The notes under the pieces are model-generated. The model was given only the letters and a program-made list of their open reading frames with translations. It made no database searches and was not told the DNA's origin. DNA of 55,840 nt from NCBI GenBank assembly GCA_015057315.1, contig SVER01000021.1, positions 1 through 55,840 on the forward strand, given 5' to 3'. Shown piece after piece: positions 8,524-16,013 of this stretch (its first letter is position 1; each line of letters begins with the position of its first letter). Source of the stretch: Pseudobutyrivibrio ruminis (lineage in GTDB: Bacteria; Bacillota; Clostridia; Lachnospirales; Lachnospiraceae). The translations under genes were made by a program, and so were the position numbers.

Positions 8524-9069
8524 CTACACTTTTATTAATTGCCCACACTCTGGACATCTAGGTGCATCCGCAAATGTATTATGGCACCTAGGACAAACAA
8601 TATGTCTTTGGTCTGCTTTAACAATTACCTTTTCTGGATTGGCAGGAATATTTATATCCTCAGGCAGTACCTTGCAAATATCCTCTTTTAAAAATAACTT
8701 TACTGGGTTTGCCTCTCCTCTTTTGTACAAACCATTTACATCTCGCCCTATATATTTCTGTCTAAATGATTCATCTGCAACACTTCCAAAGAATCCAATT
8801 CTTCCTTTTTCTAATTCTGCATCAAACGGAATAGTCTCTCGATTCAATTCGTAAGCAGGTACCCACCTATCAACTTTATACACTTCTTTTACAATACCAA
8901 ACGAAACAGCTAACACATACTCTGCTTTCTGAACGCTTTCAAGTTTTCTTTTCCAGCATCCGCGAGTTATATCATAGAGCTCCAAAGCTGACAGTCCATC
9001 ATTGTATGATTTGTTAATTTTTATAATAGCTATGTTTTCCGTTAAATCTTCTCTTTTTATAGCCTCCAT
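8524..9069 (-). CDS. PUA-like domain plus zinc-ribbon tail, second of three
   Basis: 181 residues. Residues about 25-120 carry the pattern LYDITRGCWKRKLESV, YVLAVSFGIVKEVYKVD, then RQKYIGRDVNGLYKRG and NPVKLF, which I associate with a PUA-fold accessory domain found near defence nucleases. The tail is DINIPANPE then IVCPRC and RCPECGQLIKV, related to the two sister proteins. The start at 9069 has GGAGG eight bases upstream; earlier in-frame starts (TTG 9087, ATG 9084) overlap the previous gene. Possible second reader of modified DNA in this operon; an inference. Confidence 0.75.
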   Translation of the reverse strand: MEAIKREDLTENIAIIKINKSYNDGLSALELYDITRGCWKRKLESVQKAEYVLAVSFGIVKEVYKVDRWVPAYELNRETIPFDAELEKGRIGFFGSVADESFRQKYIGRDVNGLYKRGEANPVKLFLKEDICKVLPEDINIPANPEKVIVKADQRHIVCPRCHNTFADAPRCPECGQLIKV

Positions 9070-9083
9070 ATTACTAACCTCCA

Positions 9084-9566
9084 TCAATACTTAATAAGCT
9101 GACCACAATCGGGACATCTATCTGCATGTTTAAACTTTCCTTCACATCTTGGGCAAATAACAATAAAACCATCTGCAGAAATCCCCTTTGGTTCAACCGG
9201 AATATTAATATCATTTAGTTCAAATGATACCAATCCCATCTGTCTTGCAAGTTCAATTATTTCTTCTTCATGGCCATTTATAAGTCTGAACTTTCTTTTT
9301 CCTTTTCGTTCAGATTTTATTTCTTCGGCATCTATCAGGATGGATTTGTATTTTTCATATAGATACTCTCCACAATAAAAATAACTTACATCTATACACG
9401 CACGAAGTATGATACCCTGATTACCTTCTCCAGCATCAATTTCTAAAACGGGCATAATCTTTGAATTAAGCGTATCATGCCATGTATATTCTTTGTGTTC
9501 AAATAAAGTATTATCTTGATTTCTTGAATAGAATTGATTCTCTATTTCATTTTTATTAACACTCAT
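9084..9566 (-). CDS. Zinc-ribbon protein with shared C-terminal tail, first of three
   Basis: 160 residues when started at the ATG at 9566, which has AGGGG six bases before it; the ATG at 9587 has no such site. The N-terminal region (WHDTLNSKIMPVLEIDAGEG...IDVSYFYCGEYLYEKY) is unrecognised. The tail DINIPVEPKGISADGF, VICPRC, RCPDCGQLIKY is almost identical to that of the 8025 product. The next gene begins around its stop codon, so the pair is coupled. Confidence 0.8.
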   Translation of the reverse strand: MSVNKNEIENQFYSRNQDNTLFEHKEYTWHDTLNSKIMPVLEIDAGEGNQGIILRACIDVSYFYCGEYLYEKYKSILIDAEEIKSERKGKRKFRLINGHEEEIIELARQMGLVSFELNDINIPVEPKGISADGFIVICPRCEGKFKHADRCPDCGQLIKY

Positions 9567-9606
9567 TAAGGCCCCTGTTTTAATCATGTTTTTTTATTCA
9601 TAAATG

Positions 9607-10059
9607 TTACTTCAATATCCTTTCAACGGGGTTCTTCCCTCCATTGAAAACATATTTTTCTTTAAAAGAACCGTTTTCACATACCGTAGTGATTATATGA
9701 TTTTCATCATCAACATCTATAACGAAAGACATTTCTGGTTCTGGGAATGTGACGACAAGCCAATCTATAGCTTTTCTCAACCTTTTATAAATCTTTTGCG
9801 TATCGTGCTTATAACAAGTATCTTCATATCTTACTCGTTCAAGCTGTGGCCAAATATATTTGGCTAAAGCTATGTTTGCATCTTCAACCGTCTCAACTAG
9901 CACAGCTTCATAATATTTTGAATTTCTATCTCTTGAAAATCTTTTATTTTCCAGTTTCGTTTTTTTCAAAAACTCATCTATATTATTAACATCATCTATA
10001 GGAAAATATCCTTTCGTTTGCTTATGAAATGTATCTATGATTTCAACTATTCCTTGCAT
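9607..10059 (-). CDS. Unknown protein, first gene of the McrBC operon
   Basis: 150 residues from the ATG at 10059, which follows AGGAGAGGG by nine bases; a TTG at 10086 would overlap that site. The sequence (MQGIVEIIDTFHKQTKGYF..., IDWLVVTFPEPEMSFVIDVDDEN) is soluble and mixed alpha/beta without Cys motifs, and it lacks the zinc-ribbon tail of the next three proteins. Gap to the next gene is about 40 bases. No family recognised. Confidence 0.7.
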   Translation of the reverse strand: MQGIVEIIDTFHKQTKGYFPIDDVNNIDEFLKKTKLENKRFSRDRNSKYYEAVLVETVEDANIALAKYIWPQLERVRYEDTCYKHDTQKIYKRLRKAIDWLVVTFPEPEMSFVIDVDDENHIITTVCENGSFKEKYVFNGGKNPVERILK

Positions 10060-10130
10060 ATTGTATTTCCCTCTCCTTAATCCCAATTTGCTATTTATCT
10101 TTTTTTATATTAACATCCTAGCATTTTGCC

Positions 10131-10149
10131 TTGTCCATAAATGGGACAA
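10131..10149. promoter_or_regulatory. Inverted repeat upstream of the McrBC operon
   Basis: TTGTCC-N7-GGACAA is a perfect 6-bp palindrome 72 bases before the first start codon. A TAATAT-like -10 lies at 10114-10109 on the minus strand. It may be an operator; no cognate regulator is evident next to it. Confidence 0.5.
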
Positions 10150-10176
10150 TTTAATTTTACCAAATTCTTACAAGAT

Positions 10177-10302
10177 TCCCTATACACCATCAGTATAATC
10201 ATACGTCAAATTCGTGAAAGTTTTGTCACTGGAACTGCTTCTATTTCATCGGATTTCCATACAAAAAAAATACAATGCTTTAAGACAGCCCTCAAAGCAT
10301 TG
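10177..10302. repeat. Direct repeat R2, right border of the McrBC island
   Basis: Second copy of R1, in the same orientation, 5895 bases away. It keeps the identical core and the CAATGCTTT...AAAGCATTG hairpin followed on the minus strand by eight T. It lies between the McrBC promoter region and the Cys-rich 38-aa gene, where its hairpin may terminate that transcript. Confidence 0.85.
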
Positions 10303-10459
10303 TAAATTCTAGGGAGGGGCGTATTTTGGTTTTAAATTTTTAAAAAGTGCCGTTCACAAAAAGGCATAAAAAGTTCAGAGAATTTTTAACCAGGCGGATA
10401 AACGACCCAATTTCACTATGTAATGCTTATATATCGGACTTAATAACTTTGATTGCTGT

Positions 10460-10576
10460 TTAAAAACTCCCATCATTCCTACATTCTTGAAAATAAGGAC
10501 AGGTCACGCAGCACTGTCCACATGACCTCTTTGCTATCCTTCTTTTCCGCTGTAACCAATATATAATTCTACTCAT
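10460..10576 (-). CDS. 38-aa basic, cysteine-rich small protein
   Basis: The ORF has ATG at 10576, with CAGGAG nine bases upstream, four bases after the stop of the preceding gene. The N-terminal half is very basic (WLQRKRRIAKR) and the second half is SCGQCCVTCPYFQEC with C19, C22, C23, C26 and C32, a CxxCCxxC-x5-C pattern suited to metal or disulphide binding. Its position, ribosome site and Cys pattern favour a real gene. No family recognised. Confidence 0.6.
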   Translation of the reverse strand: MSRIIYWLQRKRRIAKRSCGQCCVTCPYFQECRNDGSF

Positions 10577-10580
10577 AACA

Positions 10581-10802
10581 TTAATCTCCTGATTTGATTT
10601 CTTCTCCGCTTATATCTTCGCTCTTCTTTTCCTTTATGACTTTGCATACAGCCCTATTTGGTAGAACGTATACAACCTTTGCTTTAGCTTTCTTTCCAAT
10701 CTTGTCATAAAGGCGACCAGCACTCATTGTATCTCCCTCTACAGTGTAGGTGCTGTTAGCTACAAATCCACAAAGCCCAAGCCCTTTCACCTTGACTTTG
10801 AT
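10581..10802 (-). CDS. Small unknown protein, start codon uncertain
   Basis: The clear frame encodes KGLGLCGFVANSTYTVEGD, then GRLYDKIGKKAKAKVVYVL and a charged tail. The only good Shine-Dalgarno, AGGAGG, sits exactly five bases before an ATC codon at 10802; the first usual start is a GTG at 10790, about 17 bases from that site. Either ATC is used, or a mutation has weakened the start (ATG to ATC), or GTG is used poorly. From ATC the protein is 73 residues. It is followed by the 38-aa Cys-rich gene. No family recognised. Confidence 0.6.
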   Translation of the reverse strand: MKVKVKGLGLCGFVANSTYTVEGDTMSAGRLYDKIGKKAKAKVVYVLPNRAVCKVIKEKKSEDISGEEIKSGD

Positions 10803-10906
10803 AGCTTCCTCCTTTAACCACTCCCTTTGTAATTATTAGTATACTCAGCACTATGGTTATAAAACGGACAGCTCAAGGCCTTGATTTTACTGGATTTTTG
10901 CACAAT

Positions 10907-10928
10907 AAAAGCAGCCGAAGCTGCTTTT
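10907..10928. terminator. Bidirectional terminator hairpin
   Basis: AAAAGCAGC-CGAA-GCTGCTTTT is a perfect 9-bp stem with a tetraloop and A/T runs on both sides. It separates the WYL relic and glycerate kinase transcript from the small genes beyond. Confidence 0.8.
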
Positions 10929-11041
10929 TATTTCCATGCTTTTCTCCAAATAATAGCAATTTTTCCATTTAAATTGGAGAAATTTATCTTTAACAAGCTC
11001 TTTTCTCCAATTAAGCATGTAAATTTGCGTATAAAACTCAT

Positions 11042-11305
11042 TATTCATAATTATTAAGGAAGGATTTTGCCTCATCTTGCATCTGTTTTACAACTACCTC
11101 AGGTCCAGTTACTTTCACTTCACTCCCAAGACCAAATATCCAGCCTCATAATCGTATGCCACAAGATAATAGTTTTCATCTGCCCAGGCAAGAGCCCACG
11201 TACTTACTTGATAGAAAGCACCTTCTTTACGTGGCACTGATTGCTTATTAATGTTTCTCTGCTATAGCTGTGTGGATTGTATCTACAGAGTAATAAGTGC
11301 TCCTA
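11042..11305 (-). pseudogene. Relic of a WYL-domain transcriptional regulator
   Basis: Minus-strand fragments match the intact WYL protein at 25800-26789. STYYSVDTIHTAIAEKH ends in a stop; a shifted frame continues with VPRKEGAFYQVSTWALAWADENYYLVAYD, then jumps across about 100 missing codons to WIFGLGSEVKVTGPE and SFLNNYE-stop at 11042. The deletion joint lies at a GGCTGG sequence. The relic starts directly after the stop of the glycerate kinase gene. It cannot make a working regulator. Confidence 0.85.
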
Positions 11306-12541
11306 CTAATTATCAATCAATGCAACTGCTACATCATTTACATTGGTGCCTGTTGCTCCTGTTATAATAAGACCGTTTACTGCCTTAAGGGCATTATAAG
11401 CATCATTATTCATAAGCACATCATGGATATTAATGCCTTTATCACATAACTCTAAATAAGTTTCATTATCTACGTATCCGCCTGCAGCATCAGTTGGTCC
11501 ATCAGTTCCATCACTTCCAATTGATGCTACAGCAATTGGCTTATTGCCACTAATTACGGTAGCTGCACTTAAAGCAAGCTCTTGATTTCTACCGCCTTTA
11601 CCTTGTCCAGTTAGATGAACCACAGTTTCACCACCTGCAATAAGTGCCAGCTTTTCATTATCTTTTGATTTAGTCTTTGCAATACTAGCCAAGAAACTGC
11701 CTGCTTCTCTAGCCTCGCAACAGAGCTCGTCTGTTAATATTATTGGCTTATATCCTAACTTTCCACAATTGCTTGCTGCAGCTCTACACAATTCTCTAAC
11801 GGAACCTGTTATATGTGTTTCAACATTATTTAGCTCTTTTGGTGTCTCCTTCCCAATTAGTTCTTCTGCTTGCTTCGAAAGTTTAATGTTATATTTACGA
11901 ACAATATCCTTTGCTTCTTCACAAGTAGAATAATCGGGATAAGCTGGTCCACTTGCAATCATATCCAATGGATCTCCAACAATATCGCTTAAAACTATGC
12001 TGAAAACCTTTGCAGGGGCACAAGCTAGTGCAAATCTACCACCCTTTACTTGACTTAGCCTTTTTCTAATTGTATTAATTTCTACAATATCAGCGCCACT
12101 AGCAAGCAACTGTTTAGTGATATCTTGCAATTCCTCTCCTGGGATTAAAGGTAATTCAAATAGAGCACTACCTCCTCCAGATAATAGGAACACGACAGTA
12201 TCATTTGATGATAAATTAGATACCATATTCAATGCTTTTTTTGTAGCATTAAAACTGTTTTCATCAGGAACAGGATGTCCTGCTTCATAGCATTCTATCC
12301 CTTCAATCTTATCTTTTACATGTTCATACTTCGTAATTACGATACCGCCATCAAGTTTCTTTAAAACGCCTTTTGCAGCATAAGCCATTTGCCAAGCCGC
12401 CTTGCCAGCGGCAACTAGAATCACTTTGCCATCTCCATACGAAAAATTCTTAAGTGCTCTAGTTACCGCCTCGTCAGGCAACACTGCTTTTATCGAGTTT
12501 TCTACAACGTAATCAATATCTTTCTTTAATTTCTGATTCAT
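11306..12541 (-). CDS. Glycerate 2-kinase, MOFRL/DUF4147 family
   Basis: 411 residues, normal length for the GckA/TtuD family that phosphorylates D-glycerate with ATP. Motifs: nucleotide-binding N-terminal VILVAAGKAAWQMAYAA, the loop LLSGGGSALFELP at about 118-130, GGRFALACAPA, and the MOFRL segment GKGGRNQELALS and ASIGSDGTDGPTDAAGGYVD at the C-terminus. GAGGAAAAGAA precedes ATG. It is cytoplasmic and would feed glycerate into lower glycolysis. It appears to be monocistronic now; only a broken WYL gene lies downstream. Confidence 0.93.
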   Translation of the reverse strand: MNQKLKKDIDYVVENSIKAVLPDEAVTRALKNFSYGDGKVILVAAGKAAWQMAYAAKGVLKKLDGGIVITKYEHVKDKIEGIECYEAGHPVPDENSFNATKKALNMVSNLSSNDTVVFLLSGGGSALFELPLIPGEELQDITKQLLASGADIVEINTIRKRLSQVKGGRFALACAPAKVFSIVLSDIVGDPLDMIASGPAYPDYSTCEEAKDIVRKYNIKLSKQAEELIGKETPKELNNVETHITGSVRELCRAAASNCGKLGYKPIILTDELCCEAREAGSFLASIAKTKSKDNEKLALIAGGETVVHLTGQGKGGRNQELALSAATVISGNKPIAVASIGSDGTDGPTDAAGGYVDNETYLELCDKGINIHDVLMNNDAYNALKAVNGLIITGATGTNVNDVAVALIDN

Positions 12542-12660
12542 TTCTTTTCCTCATACTAAGAATTAATGTATAAATAGGCTTAAGATAGCAATTTCAACTA
12601 TTGCAGCTCACTACTATAATTATAATCTGTAGTTTCTATATTTCATATCCCCAATACTGC

Positions 12661-12694
12661 AAAAAGAAGCACCCAGTCCAAAGACTAGATGCTT
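12661..12694 (-). terminator. Rho-independent terminator
   Basis: On the minus strand AAGCATCTAGTC pairs with GACTGGGTGCTT around TTTG, followed by CTTTTT. It lies a few bases after the 66-aa gene. Confidence 0.85.
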
Positions 12695-12698
12695 ACAA

Positions 12699-12899
12699 TC
12701 ACTCTTTAATATTCATAATCATTTCCTGTGCTAGCTCCCTGGCTTTCTTAGGGAGCAACCTTTCTTTATATGCCAGATACGCTTCCACATCTGTGGTTTC
12801 TATTTTTCCATCTCTAAGTGCTGCTCTAAGAGACATATATAAATCAAAAAACTCTTTAGCAAATTCTAAATCATCTTTTTGCATTACCATACTATCCAT
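12699..12899 (-). CDS. Small conserved helical protein
   Basis: 66 residues, strongly helical and charged (EFAKEFFDLYMSLRAALRDG, AYLAYKERLLPKKARELAQEM). A GGAGGAGG site lies a few bases before ATG and a terminator follows, so it is expressed alone. No known domain seen. Confidence 0.7.
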   Translation of the reverse strand: MDSMVMQKDDLEFAKEFFDLYMSLRAALRDGKIETTDVEAYLAYKERLLPKKARELAQEMIMNIKE

Positions 12900-12999
12900 A
12901 GCTCACTCCTCCTCCGATTCATAATATCATCTTCATGTGATTAATCCGTTAACTATTGAAAGGTTCTTGTAGACAGGCAAAGTAGTAATTAACAAGCAG

Positions 13000-13042
13000 C
13001 CTAAAATGTAGCCTATTTCTTTTCACATTTTAGGATTATAAT
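13000..13042 (+). promoter_or_regulatory. Inverted repeat abutting the PIN gene promoter
   Basis: CCTAAAATGT (13000-13009) pairs perfectly with ACATTTTAGG (13025-13034). A TATAAT -10 follows directly at 13037-13042, 24 bases before the start codon. The right arm covers the -35 to -10 interval, so it may be an operator. Confidence 0.55.
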
Positions 13043-13065
13043 AAATTCCTGCGAGGTAATATTTT

Positions 13066-13875
13066 ATGGGTATTTTTAATAAAGATAATAATAAACAGGC
13101 AGACAACAAGGTTATTGATATACCTGTTTTTACTGCTGAAACTGAAAAAACAGCAAAGAGACTATTTCTAGTAGACTATGAAAATGTATCAGATGCTGGT
13201 GTTGTAGGTGTTGATACACTTACTGAATCTGATACTGTAATCATTTTTTACGGTTCAAAGGTAAAGTCTGTAGCGTATGAATCTCTTATAGCTATTACTA
13301 GCTCAAGAGCTAGCATTGAGCATTTAAAGGCTGAGAAAACTGCCAAGAACTATTTGGACTTTCAGCTTACAACCTATTTAGGCTACAAACTGGGCAAGGA
13401 AAGCTTTAATGAAATCTTTGTAATAAGCAAAGATTCAGGGTTTGATGCCGTTGTAGATTTTTGGAGTGGGAAAGGCTATACAATAACAAGACAGGAAGCT
13501 ATTGTTGTGATTGAAAAACCTGAAGCTACTACTGAAGAGAAGCCAAAGAGAACCTACACAAGAAGAACTGCTCCTAGTCATTCTAGAACCACCAGAAGCA
13601 GTCGACCAAGGGTTGTAACTAAACCGCAGTCCAAGAAGCCAAAAACTCCTAGAGCTCCAAGGCCTACAGTTACAGATAAGCAAAAAGCAGAGATGCGCTC
13701 TGCTCTCAAAGGAGCAAATCTTAACGCACCTGACTACAAGAAGGTTTATGACGCTTTCGCATCAAGTGACAGCACTTCTGCCTATAATAACAAGTTACAA
13801 AAGGCTTTTGACAATGAGAAAACCAGTGAGATTTACAAGGTGACTGTAAAGATTTTTGAGAAAGAGCATAAATAA
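13066..13875 (+). CDS. PIN-like domain protein with basic linker
   Basis: 269 residues. Residues 28-148 form a PIN-like fold: LFLVDYENVSD with D37 and E39, a Gly-Ser loop FYGSK, KNYLDFQL with D98, and ISKDSGFD with D123 and D127; these acidic residues are the expected metal-binding set for an RNase. Residues 150-203 are a Lys/Arg/Thr/Pro-rich linker (RTYTRRTAPSHSRTTRSSR, KPKTPRAPRP) likely to bind nucleic acid. The last 60 residues are a small helical domain. GAGGT precedes ATG and a terminator follows. Substrate unknown. Confidence 0.8.
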   Translation: MGIFNKDNNKQADNKVIDIPVFTAETEKTAKRLFLVDYENVSDAGVVGVDTLTESDTVIIFYGSKVKSVAYESLIAITSSRASIEHLKAEKTAKNYLDFQLTTYLGYKLGKESFNEIFVISKDSGFDAVVDFWSGKGYTITRQEAIVVIEKPEATTEEKPKRTYTRRTAPSHSRTTRSSRPRVVTKPQSKKPKTPRAPRPTVTDKQKAEMRSALKGANLNAPDYKKVYDAFASSDSTSAYNNKLQKAFDNEKTSEIYKVTVKIFEKEHK

Positions 13876-13880
13876 AGATA

Positions 13881-13911
13881 AAGGGCAGCCACTATAATGG
13901 TTGCCCTTTTT
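13881..13911 (+). terminator. Rho-independent terminator of the PIN gene
   Basis: GGGCAGCCA and TGGTTGCCC form a stem with mismatches, then TTTTT. A-runs on the other side allow it to serve the convergent small gene too. Confidence 0.85.
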
Positions 13912-13942
13912 GACCTAGCGCAGACTAGGTAGGTTCTTGGTT

Positions 13943-14158
13943 CTAGTATATCTTCTCAATTTCCCCAGTAATTGAATACATCTCTTTGAAGTGATTCAAA
14001 TCACTTTCATTCTTTATAAACATGACCTCTTCAAAGGCTCCTGTCGTCAGGTGCTTAAAACCGGCCACCTGCTCACCATTGCAGATGCTAGCTTTGATTA
14101 CTGGTTTTACTTTTGATTTATCATACTCTTTCTTTTCTATCTTCTTATTAAAGAACAT
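13943..14158 (-). CDS. Small conserved hypothetical protein
   Basis: 71 residues from the ATG at 14158, nine bases after GAGG; an ATG at 14164 directly abuts that site and is unlikely. The sequence (KVKPVIKASICNGEQVAGFK, FEEVMFIKNESDLNHFKEMY) suggests a small beta-rich fold. It lies 23 bases after the HD gene and probably belongs to that operon. Function unknown. Confidence 0.65.
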   Translation of the reverse strand: MFFNKKIEKKEYDKSKVKPVIKASICNGEQVAGFKHLTTGAFEEVMFIKNESDLNHFKEMYSITGEIEKIY

Positions 14159-14181
14159 AAGCATATCCTCACTGAAAAAGA

Positions 14182-14646
14182 TTATCTCAATCCAAGTTCT
14201 TCACACAAAGACTCATACCTCTGCTGTTCTTTTTCTTTTACTGGCTTTGATGAATCTTTAAAGCAGTGGTCGATTACATCTGCGTCCTTTAACAGCTCGT
14301 CCATAGGAGAATCTACTACTAGCTTATCATCATGATGGTATATAGCTGAACAGATGATATCTGTTTCATCTGAATTTGTAAGTTTTAGCTCCTCTAATAT
14401 AGTTCTAGCTAAATCTGCACCTAAGTGTGCATGATCATCATAAGTACCTGACTTATAAGCATGAAGGTCATGAAGCATGGCCGCCATAGATGCAAGCTCT
14501 TCATTAAGACCTCTCTTCTTTGCAAGAATTGTAGCTGCCAAAGACACTCCGTAAAGATGTGCTGTAGCACTAATTCGCTTGTCATCATCTGTTAATTGGT
14601 TTAATTCATTATCAACATATACGCTTAATTCTTTTAATCTACTCAT
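14182..14646 (-). CDS. HD-domain phosphohydrolase
   Basis: 154 residues with an HD metal-dependent phosphohydrolase pattern: His in ATAHLYGV (H30), the HD doublet in AAMLHDLHAY (H59, D60), later His in DDHAHLG and AIYHHDD, and Asp in LLKDADVIDH. These proteins hydrolyse phosphate esters of nucleotides; the substrate is not set by sequence. GAGGGGG precedes ATG. It lies 11 bases after the YdcF-like gene, in one operon with mazG. Confidence 0.85.
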   Translation of the reverse strand: MSRLKELSVYVDNELNQLTDDDKRISATAHLYGVSLAATILAKKRGLNEELASMAAMLHDLHAYKSGTYDDHAHLGADLARTILEELKLTNSDETDIICSAIYHHDDKLVVDSPMDELLKDADVIDHCFKDSSKPVKEKEQQRYESLCEELGLR

Positions 14647-14657
14647 TTTACCCCCTC

Positions 14658-15386
14658 TTACATCACATCTTTTAATATACCAAAGGTCTCCCTGACCATA
14701 TTGTTTGGAAGGTATTGATATTCTGTGAAGGCAGCAATTCCTGTTACGTCAGCATCAGTGTAACGCTTTGCAATCATTACCCCTCTGAACACGTGGAAAT
14801 TATTGGTTACGATTCCAATTTTCATATCAGCTGTTACTTCTACAAGATTCAAAGCATTGCTGATATTTTGGTTCGTATCAAGAGATTCGCTCTCAACTAT
14901 AATTCTATCTTCTGCTATACCCTGTTCCAGAAGATATGTCTTTCCACCTTCTCCTTCTGATACAGATTCGTTAGCTCCCTGACCGCCAGTTACAATAACC
15001 TTAGTATCTGGATTATCATTTAGATATTCAATTGCTGAATCTAGTCTAGCCTTATATACAACACTTGGCCCCCAGTCTCTCATTTGAGCACCTAGGACAA
15101 TTATGTAATCTGCTCCCGGCTCTCCTGTTGAAAAGAACTGTGTTAAGATGCATCCTTGACATATGACAAAGATGGCAAGTCCCAAAGCAACTAGAGCGCT
15201 AAAGGCATATCTTAAAGCTCTCGGAACTTTAGGCCACAGGCTTTTTTTGTCCATGAAATATAGGAAGTCCCAAAATATTGCTGCAAATATCCATATGATA
15301 AATGAAAACGTTCCACTTCCTACCATATATACAGCTACGGAATATAATAGTGAAAGGATTGCAAGGATGGCATATAGTTTACGCAT
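14658..15386 (-). CDS. YdcF/SanA-like DUF218 membrane protein
   Basis: 242 residues. Three hydrophobic segments lie in the first 90 residues (near 4-20, 27-45, 65-86). The DUF218 domain follows: DYIIVLGAQMRD, ARLDSAIEYL, KVIVTGGQGANE with conserved acidic residues, IAEDRIIVESESLDTNQNI and VTNNFHVFR. Relatives affect envelope metabolism. The start overlaps the mazG stop (TAATG), so the two are translationally coupled. Confidence 0.85.
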   Translation of the reverse strand: MRKLYAILAILSLLYSVAVYMVGSGTFSFIIWIFAAIFWDFLYFMDKKSLWPKVPRALRYAFSALVALGLAIFVICQGCILTQFFSTGEPGADYIIVLGAQMRDWGPSVVYKARLDSAIEYLNDNPDTKVIVTGGQGANESVSEGEGGKTYLLEQGIAEDRIIVESESLDTNQNISNALNLVEVTADMKIGIVTNNFHVFRGVMIAKRYTDADVTGIAAFTEYQYLPNNMVRETFGILKDVM

Positions 15387-15859
15387 TACTTATACCCCTT
15401 TCGCTCTTTAGCCTTTTCGATAAGCTCTTTTGCCTCTTCAAAAGCTTCCGGCAGAGTATCGGCAAACCATTCCTTACCTTTTTTTTCTTGTTTCTTTATT
15501 TCTTCCCACGCAGCGTGTTGTTCTTCTTTGGAATTATATGTCACTCCAGCAAAAACATGAGGATGGCGTCTCACCATTTTTTCAGATACAGTCTTTGCCA
15601 CATCATCAAATGTAAATAAGCCTTCCTCTTCTGCTATGACCGAGTGGAACATTACCTGTAAAAGTAAATCACCTAATTCTTCCTTAAGATTTTCTGCATC
15701 ACCGGTCTTAGTGTAATTATTAATTCCATTAATGACCTCAGCAGCCTCTTCTATACACTCGGGTTTTAAGCTTTCATGAGTCTGCACTCTATCCCAAGGG
15801 CAACCGTTTTCACTTCTTAGGGTTTCAACTATTTCTTTTAATCTATCGATTTCTGCCAT
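15386..15859 (-). CDS. mazG: MazG family nucleotide pyrophosphohydrolase
   Basis: 157 residues, the single-domain form. Motifs: LRSENGCPWDRVQTHESL, the metal-binding CIEEAAEVIN and LKEELGDLLLQVMFH (ExxE-12-ExxD), and KMVRRHPHVF. The enzyme hydrolyses NTPs to NMPs and pyrophosphate for nucleotide-pool cleaning. GAGGAT precedes ATG. It is first in the mazG, ydcF-like, HD operon. Confidence 0.93.
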   Translation of the reverse strand: MAEIDRLKEIVETLRSENGCPWDRVQTHESLKPECIEEAAEVINGINNYTKTGDAENLKEELGDLLLQVMFHSVIAEEEGLFTFDDVAKTVSEKMVRRHPHVFAGVTYNSKEEQHAAWEEIKKQEKKGKEWFADTLPEAFEEAKELIEKAKERKGYK

Positions 15860-15904
15860 GGTTAATTATCCTCGCAAAAATTTTTTCTCTACTAGTTTTA
15901 TAAA

Positions 15905-15977
15905 TCGGAGTGACGCGATTCGAACGCGCGGCCTCTACATCCCGAATGTAGCGCTCTACCAACTGAGCCACACCCCG
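15905..15977 (-). tRNA. tRNA-Pro, anticodon CGG
   Basis: The minus strand folds as a full cloverleaf: acceptor CGGGGTG with CACTCCG (one G-T pair), D arm with AGTTGGTA, anticodon stem CTACA/TGTAG around TTCGGGA giving CGG, and T loop GTTCGAATC. The 5' C and anticodon identify proline. No CCA is encoded after the discriminator A. Confidence 0.95.
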
Positions 15978-16013
15978 TAAAGGAAATGACCTCCTTTCCT
16001 ATTCTCGATTCAA

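Noticed and set aside
9604..9867. 87-aa plus-strand ORF opposite the first McrBC-operon gene
   Set aside because: Antisense to a gene with a good ribosome site; low-complexity translation.
4282..10302. R1/R2 as a CRISPR array or transposon ends
   Set aside because: Only two copies, in direct orientation, 126 bp long and 5.9 kb apart; no spacers and no transposase between them.
10887..11075. 62-aa ORF next to the WYL relic
   Set aside because: It spans a terminator hairpin and reads the relic in the wrong frame; no ribosome site.
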